From the NCBI RefSeq assembly GCF_048282545.1, contig NZ_CP182485.1, positions 744,001 through 808,000 on the forward strand: a stretch of DNA of 64,000 nucleotides. Reading direction: 5' to 3'. This stretch comes from Opacimonas immobilis (lineage in GTDB: Bacteria; Pseudomonadota; Gammaproteobacteria; Enterobacterales; Alteromonadaceae). This document shows positions 53,916 to 63,303 of the stretch, in pieces. Made by a program: the position numbers and the translations under genes. Within the stretch, counting starts at the first letter, position 1, and each line of letters begins with the position of its first letter. Below the pieces are notes generated by a model that did no database searches, was not told the DNA's origin, and saw only the letters and a program-made list of their open reading frames with translations.

Positions 53916-54542
53916 ATGTCTGTACCTACACCATGGGAAAAACGCATCACACTGGCCATTACAGGTGCCTCCGGTGCGCCGTATGCTTTGCGCTTATTGG
54001 AGTTGCTCGTTAAAGCGGATTATCAAGTATATGTATTAATCTCCAGTGCAGCCAAAGTGGTATTTGCCACAGAAGAGCAATTGCAATTACCTTCAGGTAA
54101 AGATGCTCAAGCAGCATTTTTTACTGAGCGCTTTGCGGCGCAACCTGATCAGATTATTGTCTGTGGAAAAGACGAATGGTTCTCTCCTGTGGCCTCTGGT
54201 TCGGCTGCTCCCAAACAAATGATAATTTGTCCATGTTCCACTGGTACATTATCAGCAGTAGCGATGGGCGCTTCGGACAACTTGATTGAGCGCGGTGCCG
54301 ATGTGGTGCTAAAAGAACGTGGACAGCTCATTCTAGTGCCTCGAGAAATGCCTTTTTCGAGTATTCATCTTGAAAACATGCTCAAGCTTTCTAACATGGG
54401 CGCAACGATCATGCCGGCAGCTCCGGGGTTTTATCATGAACCTCAATCTATTGGTGATTTGGTCGATTTTGTGGTGGCGCGTATTTTGGACCATGTTGGT
54501 GTGTCACAAGATATTATGCAGCGTTGGGGCTACGGCAAATAG
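53916..54542 (+). CDS. ubiX: UbiX flavin prenyltransferase
   Basis: A 208-residue enzyme that makes the prenylated FMN cofactor for the UbiD decarboxylase. ITLAITGASGAPYALRLLE, FSPVASGSAAPKQMIICPCS and LVPREMPFSSIHLENML are family motifs. The frame opens inside mpl, but the ATG at 53916 is the family start. The mpl-ubiX pairing is conserved in gammaproteobacteria. No ubiD is in this window. Confidence 0.95.
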   Translation: MSVPTPWEKRITLAITGASGAPYALRLLELLVKADYQVYVLISSAAKVVFATEEQLQLPSGKDAQAAFFTERFAAQPDQIIVCGKDEWFSPVASGSAAPKQMIICPCSTGTLSAVAMGASDNLIERGADVVLKERGQLILVPREMPFSSIHLENMLKLSNMGATIMPAAPGFYHEPQSIGDLVDFVVARILDHVGVSQDIMQRWGYGK

Positions 54543-54579
54543 CCTTTTGTGTCGAATAAAATAAAATTAAGAGGCAGTC

Positions 54580-55404
54580 ATGAAATATCTACAGTTAATT
54601 ATTGCAATGTGTTTGGTGTTAGGTTCGGCACAGGCCTTGGCTTGGGGGCAAATAGGTCATCGAGTATCAGGTGCGATTGCACAAGATTACCTCTCCAAAG
54701 ATGCACAAGAAGCGTTAAAGGTATTATTTCCGCATGAGTCTCTCGCTGAAATATCCACATATGCGGATGATAATCGCTCTAATCCAGACCCATTTTGGCA
54801 AAAAGAAGCCGGTCCCTATCATTATGTCACTGTTCCTAATGGTGAAACCTATCACGATGAACATCATGCACCAAAGCAGGGCGATGCTTATACGGCACTT
54901 ATGAAGTTTAGTAAGATTGCGACAGACAAAGCACAATCAGTTGAGTTGCGTCGCCGTGCAGTGCATTTTATCGTGCATATTATTGGTGATTTGCATCAAC
55001 CATTGCATGTTGGCAACGGTACTGACCGCGGTGGCAATGATGTGAAGCTTGAGTTTTTTTGGGAAATGTCCAATCTTCACCGAGTGTGGGATAGTGGTTT
55101 GATTGATCGTAAACAGCTTTCGTATACCGAATGGTATCAGTGGCTGAGCCCCAAAATCACAGAGCAACAAAGACAGGCTTGGTCTACATCAGATCCCTTA
55201 GTCTATATCAATGAAAGCCAAGCGTTACGCGATGACACCTATCCGCAATCAGGTGAGTATCGTCGTTGTGCTGAGATGGAGCAATGCCAATTATCATGGC
55301 AATATCTCTACGATCATTCACCTACGGTCAAACGTCGTTTGTCGATGGCTGGCGTTCGTATTGCTGCCTATCTCAATACATTATTTGCACCTCAATCCAA
55401 ATAA
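54580..55404 (+). CDS. S1/P1-type zinc nuclease, secreted
   Basis: A 274-residue secreted single-strand nuclease. Signal peptide of about 21 residues ending in ALA, giving a mature N-terminal Trp (WGQIGH) that is itself a zinc ligand in this fold. Other ligands: YADDNRS, YHYVTVP, and FIVHIIGDLHQPLHVGN followed by GGNDVK. It likely degrades nucleic acid in the periplasm or medium, perhaps to gain phosphate. A good GAGGCAG ribosome-binding site lies upstream. It opens a small accessory block between ubiX and lptM. Confidence 0.9.
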   Translation: MKYLQLIIAMCLVLGSAQALAWGQIGHRVSGAIAQDYLSKDAQEALKVLFPHESLAEISTYADDNRSNPDPFWQKEAGPYHYVTVPNGETYHDEHHAPKQGDAYTALMKFSKIATDKAQSVELRRRAVHFIVHIIGDLHQPLHVGNGTDRGGNDVKLEFFWEMSNLHRVWDSGLIDRKQLSYTEWYQWLSPKITEQQRQAWSTSDPLVYINESQALRDDTYPQSGEYRRCAEMEQCQLSWQYLYDHSPTVKRRLSMAGVRIAAYLNTLFAPQSK

Positions 55405-55490
55405 TCGTCACACTAGTTTAAACAAAGTGTCACCGATTAGTCATAAAAGTTAAGTAAGGTTAAATCTATCAAAACGAATTGGTGGATTTG

Positions 55491-56006
55491 ATGAGACTAG
55501 CCGCGATTACAGCGATAGACACCCAAATTGTGGTTTGGATTTATCGCTACACGCAACACAAACAATGTCGTCGGATCATCTACTTATCCAGAACGGGTGA
55601 TGGGCACTTATATCTGCTCATAGGTATCGCTTTGTGGTTGTTTGAACCACAGCATGGTAAAACATTTTTGTATACTGCTTTAATGGCTTATGCATTAGAG
55701 ATACCCATTTACCTAATGCTGAAAAAAATGTTCAAACGGGCACGGCCTGCAGACTTATTGCAAAATTTTAAGGCGCACATTACGCCATCGGATAAATTCA
55801 GTTTGCCAAGTGGCCATACTGCGGCGGCGTTTTTGATGGCTTACATGTTGAGTTACTTTTATCCGGCTGTCATGCCGATAGCGTACCTTTGGGCATACGG
55901 GATCGGTATGAGTCGAATCTTGTTGGGGGTGCATTACCCAACTGACGTGATACTTGGTGCAAGTTTAGGAACACTCATTGGGATAATGAGTTTGAAAGGA
56001 ATCTAA
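55491..56006 (+). CDS. PAP2 family membrane phosphatase
   Basis: About 171 residues with five to six spans. The acid phosphatase signatures are in order: KKMFKRARP, LPSGHTAAAF, and GMSRILLGVHYPTDVILG. Such proteins remove phosphate from undecaprenyl pyrophosphate or phosphatidylglycerol phosphate; the substrate here is unknown. The ATG at 55491 was chosen over TTG 55479 and GTG 55482. Seven bp upstream of the glycosyltransferase gene. Confidence 0.88.
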   Translation: MRLAAITAIDTQIVVWIYRYTQHKQCRRIIYLSRTGDGHLYLLIGIALWLFEPQHGKTFLYTALMAYALEIPIYLMLKKMFKRARPADLLQNFKAHITPSDKFSLPSGHTAAAFLMAYMLSYFYPAVMPIAYLWAYGIGMSRILLGVHYPTDVILGASLGTLIGIMSLKGI

Positions 56007-56013
56007 AATAATA

Positions 56014-57081
56014 ATGAAAATATGTTACGGCGTGCAAGGGACAGGGAATGGCCACATTGCTCGCGCTCGAATTATGGCACAAGCGTTTGCGCTCAGGGAT
56101 GATGTCACGGTGGACTTTTATTTCTCAGGACGAGACGCAGATGCTTATTTTGATATGGAAGTCTTCGGGGAGTATCGCACTTTCCGAGGGCTGACATTTT
56201 TCACACACAAAGGATGCGTGGATCCGTGGAAAACAGTTAGTCAAAATAGCCCGATTCAAGCCTATCGAGATATAAAACAATTAGATCTATGCCAATACGA
56301 TTTGGTGCTCAATGACTTTGAGCCAATAACAGCGTGGGCGGCGAAGAGACAAGGAATAAAATCCATCAGTATCTCGCATCAAGCAGCCTTCCAATATCCT
56401 GTTCCACAATCAGGAAAAGGCTTTACTGACCAACTTATCATGAAATACTTTGCCCCTTGTGATATCAGTCTAGGGGTACATTGGTATCATTTTGGTTCCC
56501 CGATTATTCCTCCATTTATTCATGAAGAACCCATCATACGACCGAATCGAGAATCAGTTGTTGTCTATTTGCCATTTGAAGATCTAGCCGAAGTGATAGA
56601 CGTGTTGCAGCCAATTTCCGAGCAGGATTTTGTAGTGTTTCATCCGGATATCAAAGAGGCTTCAAAGCAGGCAAATGTATCCTTGCAACCCCTATCTAAA
56701 CCCAACTTCAAATACGCCTTACAACACTGCGCAGGAGTCATCGGTAATGGGGGCTTTGAGTTATCATCAGAAAGTCTACGCCTAGGTAAAAAGCTGTTGT
56801 TGAAACCACTTAACGGGCAATTTGAGCAGTCATCTAACATCGTTACGTTAAAGGCTCTTGGATTATGCGAAGACATGGGTATTTTGAGTTCAGAAACGAT
56901 TGAAGATTGGTTATCACTCAAAGATAATCCAATCATTGCTTATCCTAAAACGCCAGAGGTTTTGGTGAATTGGTTACTGGCTCAAGATTATAATGACACA
57001 CAAACATTGTGTCAGGCCTTGTGGAAACAAGTGACCTTTCCCGCAGACGTATTAAAACGAGCACGTGAATTAATCTATTAG
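56014..57081 (+). CDS. MJ1255/VC2487 family glycosyltransferase
   Basis: A 355-residue GT-B enzyme related to MurG/GT28. It begins MKICYGVQGTGNGHIARARI, and its C-terminal nucleotide-sugar domain has IGNGGFELSSESLRLGKKLL. Members of this family occur in Vibrio and archaea; their acceptor is unknown. It follows the PAP2 phosphatase by 7 bp, and the two could act on one polyprenyl- or lipid-linked product, but that is inference. Confidence 0.87.
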   Translation: MKICYGVQGTGNGHIARARIMAQAFALRDDVTVDFYFSGRDADAYFDMEVFGEYRTFRGLTFFTHKGCVDPWKTVSQNSPIQAYRDIKQLDLCQYDLVLNDFEPITAWAAKRQGIKSISISHQAAFQYPVPQSGKGFTDQLIMKYFAPCDISLGVHWYHFGSPIIPPFIHEEPIIRPNRESVVVYLPFEDLAEVIDVLQPISEQDFVVFHPDIKEASKQANVSLQPLSKPNFKYALQHCAGVIGNGGFELSSESLRLGKKLLLKPLNGQFEQSSNIVTLKALGLCEDMGILSSETIEDWLSLKDNPIIAYPKTPEVLVNWLLAQDYNDTQTLCQALWKQVTFPADVLKRARELIY

Positions 57082-57171
57082 CGTAAAATCTCACTCAGAA
57101 GACCTGTTTTTACTTGCAATTTGTAAGCGGGTTGCTGATCATAAGCGCATCATGAATCTGTGTGAAATGTT

Positions 57172-57327
57172 ATGCGTCGCCAACTGATTGGTTTTTTGTG
57201 TCTTCTCTGTCTTTGTTTCGGCTTAAGTGCGTGTGGGCAAAAAGGGCCTCTGCGTTTACCACCTGAACCGGCTAAACCCAATCAACAAGTACCATCGATG
57301 AGCACTCCCTCCATGCAAGAGCGTTGA
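57172..57327 (+). CDS. lptM: LPS translocon maturation chaperone LptM (YifL)
   Basis: A 51-residue lipoprotein. Signal MRRQLIGFLCLLCLCFGLSA with Cys at residue 21 (LSAC), followed by GQKGPLRLPPEP, the conserved family motif. In E. coli LptM stabilises LptD for proper disulfide formation. It stops one base before the lysA ATG, so both are coupled. Confidence 0.93.
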   Translation: MRRQLIGFLCLLCLCFGLSACGQKGPLRLPPEPAKPNQQVPSMSTPSMQER

Positions 57328-57328
57328 A

Positions 57329-58588
57329 ATGGATTATTTTTCTTACCAAAACCAAACTTTATTTGCTGAAGATGTGTCTTTAGCTGAGATAGCAAAACAC
57401 CATGGCACACCGACGTATGTCTATTCACGTAAGACGTTAGAGCGTCACTGGCTCGCCTTTGACAGAGCTTTGGGTGATCATCCTCATCTGATTTGTTTTG
57501 CAGTGAAAGCGAACTCCAATATAGGTGTGCTAAGTGTGCTCGCCAAACTGGGCGCTGGATTTGATATCGTGTCTGGTGGTGAATTGGGACGTGTCATTGC
57601 TGCAGGTGGTGATCCGCGCAAAGTGGTTTTTTCTGGCGTGGCCAAAACGCATGATGAAATCCGCTTTGCACTGGAACAACAGATTTTGTGTTTTAATGTC
57701 GAGTCGTTCGCCGAATTGGATCGCATTAATGAAGTGGCTGGAGAAATGGGCGTCAAAGCGCCGATTTCACTGCGCATTAATCCAGATGTCGATGCCAAAA
57801 CACATCCATATATCTCGACCGGTTTAAAAGCCAATAAGTTTGGTATACCGCATCAAGAAGCCATTGCCACTTACGAGTATGCAGCGTCGCTTGCACACCT
57901 TGCAATCAAAGGAATGGATTGTCATATCGGTTCACAGTTGACCGAAACGGCGCCTTTTGTTGACGCGCTAGACCGCTTGCTTGGCTTAATTGATAAGCTT
58001 GCTGAAAAAGGGATTCATATCAAACACCTCGATGTGGGTGGTGGCCTTGGTGTTACTTACAAAGACGAGTTACCGCCACATCCCAATGATTATGCGTTTG
58101 CAATAGCTGACCGTATGCAAGGTCGAGAGGATTTGCAATTGATTATGGAGCCAGGTCGAGCGATTGCCGCTAATGCAGGTGTACTATTAACCACAGTGGA
58201 ATACCTCAAACAAAACGAAGATAAGCATTTTGCTATTATTGATGCTGCAATGAATGACTTATTACGTCCTGCACTATACAGCGCCTGGCAGGATATTGTC
58301 CCGGTCACACCAAGAGGCGAAGATGATCCGACGCCAACGCACAATTTTGACGTAGTGGGTCCGGTTTGCGAAACTGGGGATTTTCTAGGGAAAGACCGTT
58401 CACTCAAAATTGCTTCCGGTGATGTATTGGCTGTAAAAAGTGCTGGAGCATATGGCTTTGTCATGGCGTCGAATTACAATACACGGGCTAGAGCGGCTGA
58501 AATTTTAGTAGATGGCGATAGCGTTCACGTAGTTCGCAAGCGTGAAGTCATAGAAGATTTATGGGCATTGGAAAGCATCGTTGAATAA
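57329..58588 (+). CDS. lysA: diaminopimelate decarboxylase
   Basis: A 419-residue PLP enzyme that makes lysine. The PLP lysine is in CFAVKANSNIGVL. Other motifs: DCHIGSQL, DVGGGLGVTY, EPGRAIAANAG and GPVCETGDFLG. Length is normal. It overlaps dapF by 8 bp, so lysine and peptidoglycan precursor genes form one operon with lptM. Confidence 0.97.
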   Translation: MDYFSYQNQTLFAEDVSLAEIAKHHGTPTYVYSRKTLERHWLAFDRALGDHPHLICFAVKANSNIGVLSVLAKLGAGFDIVSGGELGRVIAAGGDPRKVVFSGVAKTHDEIRFALEQQILCFNVESFAELDRINEVAGEMGVKAPISLRINPDVDAKTHPYISTGLKANKFGIPHQEAIATYEYAASLAHLAIKGMDCHIGSQLTETAPFVDALDRLLGLIDKLAEKGIHIKHLDVGGGLGVTYKDELPPHPNDYAFAIADRMQGREDLQLIMEPGRAIAANAGVLLTTVEYLKQNEDKHFAIIDAAMNDLLRPALYSAWQDIVPVTPRGEDDPTPTHNFDVVGPVCETGDFLGKDRSLKIASGDVLAVKSAGAYGFVMASNYNTRARAAEILVDGDSVHVVRKREVIEDLWALESIVE

Positions 58589-59444
58589 ACATAATCACCA
58601 TAGAAATAATAAGAACACGGTTGAATTTGTCAAAATGCACGGATGTGGCAATGACTTTATGGTCATCGATAGCGTCACACAAAATGTGTATTTGTCACCG
58701 GAAAAAATCAAACAGCTTGCCGACCGTAATTTTGGTGTTGGCTTTGACCAGCTGTTGTTAGTTGAACCGCCTTATGATCCGGAACAAGATTTTCACTATC
58801 GCATATTTAATGCTGATGGCAGTGAAGTCGAGCAATGCGGCAATGGCGCGCGTTGTTTTGCCCGATTTGTCAAAGCCAAGGGACTGATCAACAAAAATCG
58901 CATTGCGGTGAGCACCAAATCCGGCAATATTGTATTGTATCTCGAGCGCGATGGGCAGGTCACAGTCAATATGGGTATGCCTAATTTCAAGCCTGAGGCC
59001 ATTCCGTTGCAGGCGCAAAAACAAGAAAAAACCTACATTATTCGTGATAATGAGCAAACCTTTTTTGTCGGTGCGGTCTCAATGGGGAATCCGCATTGCG
59101 TGATCATGGTCGATGATGTGGATGAATATGATGTGCTTGGTGTAGGCGAGCGTTTAGAGTCGCATGAGCGTTTTCCTGCTCGTGTCAATGTTGGTTTTAT
59201 GCAGGTTATTTCTCGCAAGCACATCAAACTGCGAGTATTTGAGCGGGGGGTAGGCGAGACCTTAGCTTGTGGTACAGGCGCATGTGCCGCGATGGTCGTG
59301 GGACATGTGCAAGACAAACTCGATCGTGAGGTCAAAGTCAGCTTGCCAGGAGGAGATCTACTCATCAAATGGCCTAATGCCGATCAGCCAGTCAAAATGA
59401 CAGGACCCGCGGAAATCGTTTTTGAAGGATGCATACCACTATGA
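58581..59444 (+). CDS. dapF: diaminopimelate epimerase
   Basis: A 287-residue enzyme making meso-diaminopimelate for peptidoglycan. Two catalytic Cys: in EVEQCGNGARCFARFV and in TLACGTGACAAMV. FVKMHGCGNDFMVID is the family start region. No ATG precedes it, so translation appears to begin at TTG 58581, with GGAA upstream and a stretch of about 13 polar residues (many His and Asn) not seen in most relatives. Confidence 0.95.
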   Translation: MNKHNHHRNNKNTVEFVKMHGCGNDFMVIDSVTQNVYLSPEKIKQLADRNFGVGFDQLLLVEPPYDPEQDFHYRIFNADGSEVEQCGNGARCFARFVKAKGLINKNRIAVSTKSGNIVLYLERDGQVTVNMGMPNFKPEAIPLQAQKQEKTYIIRDNEQTFFVGAVSMGNPHCVIMVDDVDEYDVLGVGERLESHERFPARVNVGFMQVISRKHIKLRVFERGVGETLACGTGACAAMVVGHVQDKLDREVKVSLPGGDLLIKWPNADQPVKMTGPAEIVFEGCIPL

Positions 59445-60082
59445 GTCAACACGTATTGACGCCTGAACAAATCGCGGAGTATTTGATTGATAATCCGAGT
59501 TTTTTTGTCGAAAATCCAGAAGTATTGCCGGAGCTAAAATTACCAAACTTACACCCGGGCACTGTGTCATTGGTGGAATTACAAACTGACCAACTACGAC
59601 AACAGTTGCATCAACAACGACAAGAGTTAGCACAATTAATCAGTCATGCCGACCACAATGAGCAGTTATTTCAGATTTTTGCGAGTCTGATGCAGTCTTT
59701 GTACGTTTGTGAGAGTATAAATGAGGTGGAAGAGGCACTGTCAGCATCGTTTAGTGGTGAATTGGCATTTACGAATTTTGCTTTGCAAGTATTTGTGACA
59801 CGGCCTGATTTGGCTGATTTTCAACATCATAAGCTGATTGAAAAGCGCTTCAAAAAAAGCGATTTCTTTTTTGGCCGACTCGCTAAAGACGAAGTAAGAC
59901 AAATTTTTAATGATAAACAAGTTGGTTCTTGTGCTCTGATTTTATTAGGAACAAAAGAAAAGCTTGGCTTGCTCGCGCTTGGATCAGAGGATCCATCGCA
60001 CTTTCATCCAGATATGGATACATTGTTTTTGTTGCCTTTAAAACAGTTACTTGAGCAGGTTCTACTCAAAGTCAGAACGTAA
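59441..60082 (+). CDS. DUF484 family protein
   Basis: A 213-residue protein of the DUF484 family (YigA in E. coli) with a GAF-like fold. N-terminal signature LTPEQIAEYLIDNPSFFVEN, a coiled-coil helix around residues 45-65, and C-terminal GLLALGSEDPSHFHPDMDT. Role unknown. The ATG overlaps the dapF stop (ATGA). In relatives xerC follows; here it is missing. Confidence 0.92.
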   Translation: MSQHVLTPEQIAEYLIDNPSFFVENPEVLPELKLPNLHPGTVSLVELQTDQLRQQLHQQRQELAQLISHADHNEQLFQIFASLMQSLYVCESINEVEEALSASFSGELAFTNFALQVFVTRPDLADFQHHKLIEKRFKKSDFFFGRLAKDEVRQIFNDKQVGSCALILLGTKEKLGLLALGSEDPSHFHPDMDTLFLLPLKQLLEQVLLKVRT

Positions 60083-60093
60083 GATGTGAATTT

Positions 60094-60810
60094 ATGAGAT
60101 GCTTTAGACCATTTGCAATGCCCAAGGCCATGACGTTCGACTTGGACGACACGTTCTATGACAATTGGCCTATTATTATGCGGGCTGAGCAAAGTCTAAT
60201 GCAATTTATTGCTTCATCATATCCTTTGGCCAAACACATCAGTTCAATGCATTGGTTTAGCTTTAAGGCGGAAGCACTACAACAGCACCCAGAGCTCAAA
60301 CACGACATGGGTAAGCTACGTTTAGCTTCTTTGCGCTTGGGGTTAGCAAGTGCAGGCTATCAGGGCGAAGAGTTAAACACAGCCGTGCAGGCTTGTTTTG
60401 AACAGTTTTATACTGTACGCAGTGATTTTACGATAGATGACTCTGTACATGCCGTATTAGAGAGCTTGGCTCAACGTATCCCATTGGTTGCCATTACGAA
60501 TGGCAACGTCGACTGTGAAGCAATTGGCATTAGTCAGTATTTTTCACATATTTATCATGCAAATACAGAATATCGCTCCAAACCTCATCCCGATATGTTT
60601 GATGCAGCAATGGATATTTTAGACCTTCCAGCTAAGCACATTCTTCACGTTGGGGACAATGCATACAACGATGTGTGGGGCGCCCACAAAGCTGGCATGG
60701 CAACCGCCTGGTACGCTGCAAACCGCTCTATGTATTTGCGTAAAGAACCTTTTCGAGCTCTGCCATGTGTGCAACTCGACAATCTAAACGAACTACTGCA
60801 ATTGGTATAA
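60094..60810 (+). CDS. yigB: HAD superfamily hydrolase, YigB type
   Basis: A 238-residue phosphatase. HAD motifs: FDLDDTFYDN (nucleophile Asp), ITNGN, the Lys in RSKPHPDMF, and HVGDNAYNDVWGA. E. coli YigB dephosphorylates FMN and other small phosphates. It starts 11 bp after the DUF484 stop and ends 3 bp before uvrD. Confidence 0.93.
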   Translation: MRCFRPFAMPKAMTFDLDDTFYDNWPIIMRAEQSLMQFIASSYPLAKHISSMHWFSFKAEALQQHPELKHDMGKLRLASLRLGLASAGYQGEELNTAVQACFEQFYTVRSDFTIDDSVHAVLESLAQRIPLVAITNGNVDCEAIGISQYFSHIYHANTEYRSKPHPDMFDAAMDILDLPAKHILHVGDNAYNDVWGAHKAGMATAWYAANRSMYLRKEPFRALPCVQLDNLNELLQLV

Positions 60811-60813
60811 ACG

Positions 60814-62979
60814 ATGGATGTTTCTGAACTCTTAGATGGCCTTAATGATCATCAGCGTGAGGCGGTTGCGGCGCCTGAGCAAAATCAACTGGTATTAGCA
60901 GGCGCGGGTTCGGGTAAAACTCGAGTGTTGGTACATCGTATCGCCTGGTTAATGAATGTCGTGGGTGTTTCTCCATTGTCCGTCTTGGCCGTTACGTTTA
61001 CCAATAAAGCGGCTCGTGAAATGCGAGGTCGCATCGAAGCGTTGCAAGGTCAGCCATTACCCAATATGTGGATGGGCACATTTCACGGTATTGCCCACCG
61101 CTTGTTGCGCAAGCATGCCAGTGAAGCAAGATTACCCGATGGCTTTACGGTGTTGGATTCAGACGATCAGTTGCGTTTGGTTAAACGCACCATCAAAGCG
61201 TTAAACCTCGACGAAAAGCTGTGGCCAGCCAAATCGGCGCAGTGGTTCATCAATGGTAATAAAGACGAGGGTTTGCGCGCTAAGGATGTCGAAACTTTTG
61301 GCGATCCCAATCAACAAACTCTCAAGAATATCTATCAAGCTTATCAAGATACGTGCGAGCGTTCTGGCTTGGTCGACTTCGGTGAGTTGTTATTGCGGGC
61401 GTTTGAATTATTGCGCGATAACCACACTTTACTAGAGCATTATCAGCGTCGTTTTCAAGCGATCTTGGTGGACGAATTTCAAGACACCAACAATATTCAA
61501 TACGCATGGTTACGCCTACTCAAATCCGACCAAAATCACACGATGATTGTCGGTGATGACGATCAGTCTATCTATGGCTGGCGCGGTGCCAATGTGAATA
61601 ACATTAATAAGTTCTTGGAGCACTATCAGGCCACGACGATTCGGCTTGAGCAAAATTACCGTTCTACAGCCACTATCCTCAATGCAGCAAACGCAGTGAT
61701 CGCTAACAACCAAGGGCGCTTGGGCAAAAACCTCTGGACCGAAGATGAAGAGGGTGAAAAAATCAGCTTGTATGCAGGCTTTAATGAGCTGGATGAAGCG
61801 CGGTTTATCGTGTCAAAGATCAAAGAATGGTTTGAGCATGGCAATGCGCTATCTGACTGTGCGATTTTGTACCGCAACAATGCTCAATCACGTGTTTTGG
61901 AAGAAGCATTGTTGCACGAGCGGTTGGCTTATCGGATCTATGGCGGCTTGCGCTTCTTTGAACGGCAAGAGATCAAAGATGCATTGAGTTATCTGCGCTT
62001 AGTCAATAACACAGCCGATGACGCGGCGTTTGAACGCATCGTCAATACACCTGCGCGAGGCTTAGGTGATAAGTCAATCAGTGTGATCCGTGATTATGCT
62101 CGTACCAATAATCTCAGTATGTGGGACGCAAGTAAGCATTTACTTCAGCAAAAGGGCATGAGTCCACGAGCGGCCAATTCTCTCAACACCTTTATTGAGA
62201 CAGTGGAAAACATCGCTGCGCACATTGAGCCTTTGCCTTTAGAACAAAAAGCCGACCACGCCATGAAGGCCTCAGGTTTGTTTGCGATGTACCAAGCGGA
62301 AAAAGGCGAAAAAGCCCAAGCGCGTGTGGAAAACTTAGAAGAGCTTGTGACGGCGTGTAAAACGTTTGAGCCGCCAATGGAAGCCGAAGATATGACCGAA
62401 CTTTCGGCCTTTTTAGCCCATGCTTCATTGGAAGCCGGTGACAATCAAGCTGAAAAAGACCAAGACGCAGTACAGTTAATGACGATCCATACAGCGAAAG
62501 GATTGGAATTTGGGCTGGTGTTTTTGGCAGGAGTCGAAGAAGGCATGTTCCCTTCGAATATGTCCAATGATGAGCCTGGCCGCTTAGAAGAAGAACGTCG
62601 CTTGTGCTATGTGGGGATCACTCGAGCGATGCAAAAGCTCTATATTACCCATGCCGAGAGTCGCCGTTTATATGGGCAAGACAAGTTTCATACCGCTTCG
62701 CGCTTTATTCGTGAGATCCCAAGTGAGTTCCTAGAAGAAATCCGCCTGCGTCAAAACGTATCGACTCCGGTTTATAATCGCTTTAGTAATAATGCCAGTC
62801 ATGAGGCATTTGCTGAGACTGGTTTCAGCTTAGGGATGCGCGTTAGCCATGCTAAGTTTGGCGACGGAACGGTTTTGAATTATGAAGGTTCTGGCGAAAC
62901 TGCTCGCGTACAAGTCAATTTTGATGATTTTGGTACGAAGTGGTTGGTGTTGGGCTTCGCTAAATTGACGCCATTGTAG
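60814..62979 (+). CDS. uvrD: DNA helicase II UvrD
   Basis: A 721-residue helicase of mismatch and excision repair. Walker A GAGSGKTRVLVHR, VDEFQDTNNIQ, GDDDQSIYGWRGANV, TIHTAKGLEFGLVF and YVGITRAMQK. The C-terminal Tudor-like tail (RVSHAKFGDGTVLNYEG) is present. Length equals E. coli UvrD, unlike Rep at 17822. Its stop abuts that of the toxin gene on the other strand. Confidence 0.97.
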   Translation: MDVSELLDGLNDHQREAVAAPEQNQLVLAGAGSGKTRVLVHRIAWLMNVVGVSPLSVLAVTFTNKAAREMRGRIEALQGQPLPNMWMGTFHGIAHRLLRKHASEARLPDGFTVLDSDDQLRLVKRTIKALNLDEKLWPAKSAQWFINGNKDEGLRAKDVETFGDPNQQTLKNIYQAYQDTCERSGLVDFGELLLRAFELLRDNHTLLEHYQRRFQAILVDEFQDTNNIQYAWLRLLKSDQNHTMIVGDDDQSIYGWRGANVNNINKFLEHYQATTIRLEQNYRSTATILNAANAVIANNQGRLGKNLWTEDEEGEKISLYAGFNELDEARFIVSKIKEWFEHGNALSDCAILYRNNAQSRVLEEALLHERLAYRIYGGLRFFERQEIKDALSYLRLVNNTADDAAFERIVNTPARGLGDKSISVIRDYARTNNLSMWDASKHLLQQKGMSPRAANSLNTFIETVENIAAHIEPLPLEQKADHAMKASGLFAMYQAEKGEKAQARVENLEELVTACKTFEPPMEAEDMTELSAFLAHASLEAGDNQAEKDQDAVQLMTIHTAKGLEFGLVFLAGVEEGMFPSNMSNDEPGRLEEERRLCYVGITRAMQKLYITHAESRRLYGQDKFHTASRFIREIPSEFLEEIRLRQNVSTPVYNRFSNNASHEAFAETGFSLGMRVSHAKFGDGTVLNYEGSGETARVQVNFDDFGTKWLVLGFAKLTPL

Positions 62980-63303
62980 TTACTTGATCAGGCAGTAGTT
63001 GACGATGAGCTTTTCTAGATCTTGCTTCTCAGAGCATATCAGCAAAACATCAATGTACTGCTTGTTGATTTTGTAGATGATCTTGATATGTCCTTTGTTG
63101 AATTCGCGATAGGCATTGAAGCCTAAGGAAACAAGGTGTGGTGATAGCGGACACGATTCTGGATGAGAATTTACCTGTTCTGCAAAGTCGTTTATCGTTT
63201 TTAAGATGTTCTCGGCAGCTTTATTCGCAGGATAATACGGTGCGAAATGCATCACTAATAAGTCAAACTGTACATAAAACGATTTCGCAAACCTAATTTC
63301 CAT
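62980..63303 (-). CDS. RelE/ParE family toxin
   Basis: A 107-residue basic protein. EIRFAKSFYVQFDLL at the start, YREFNKGHIKIIYKINKQYI in the middle and DVLLICSEKQDLEKL at the end suit the RelE/ParE fold. It overlaps the antitoxin gene by 11 bp, the usual coupling. Whether it cuts mRNA or poisons gyrase cannot be told from sequence. Its stop directly abuts the uvrD stop, with no terminator between. Confidence 0.85.
   Translation of the reverse strand: MEIRFAKSFYVQFDLLVMHFAPYYPANKAAENILKTINDFAEQVNSHPESCPLSPHLVSLGFNAYREFNKGHIKIIYKINKQYIDVLLICSEKQDLEKLIVNYCLIK

Noticed and set aside
55408..55432. ACACT/AGTGT hairpin after the S1/P1 nuclease as a terminator
   Set aside because: Five base pairs only, and no T-run follows.
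54580..57081. Nuclease, phosphatase and glycosyltransferase as an anti-phage island
   Set aside because: No defence signature, integrase, or atypical composition is visible, and the nuclease has a Sec signal, so it acts outside the cytoplasm.
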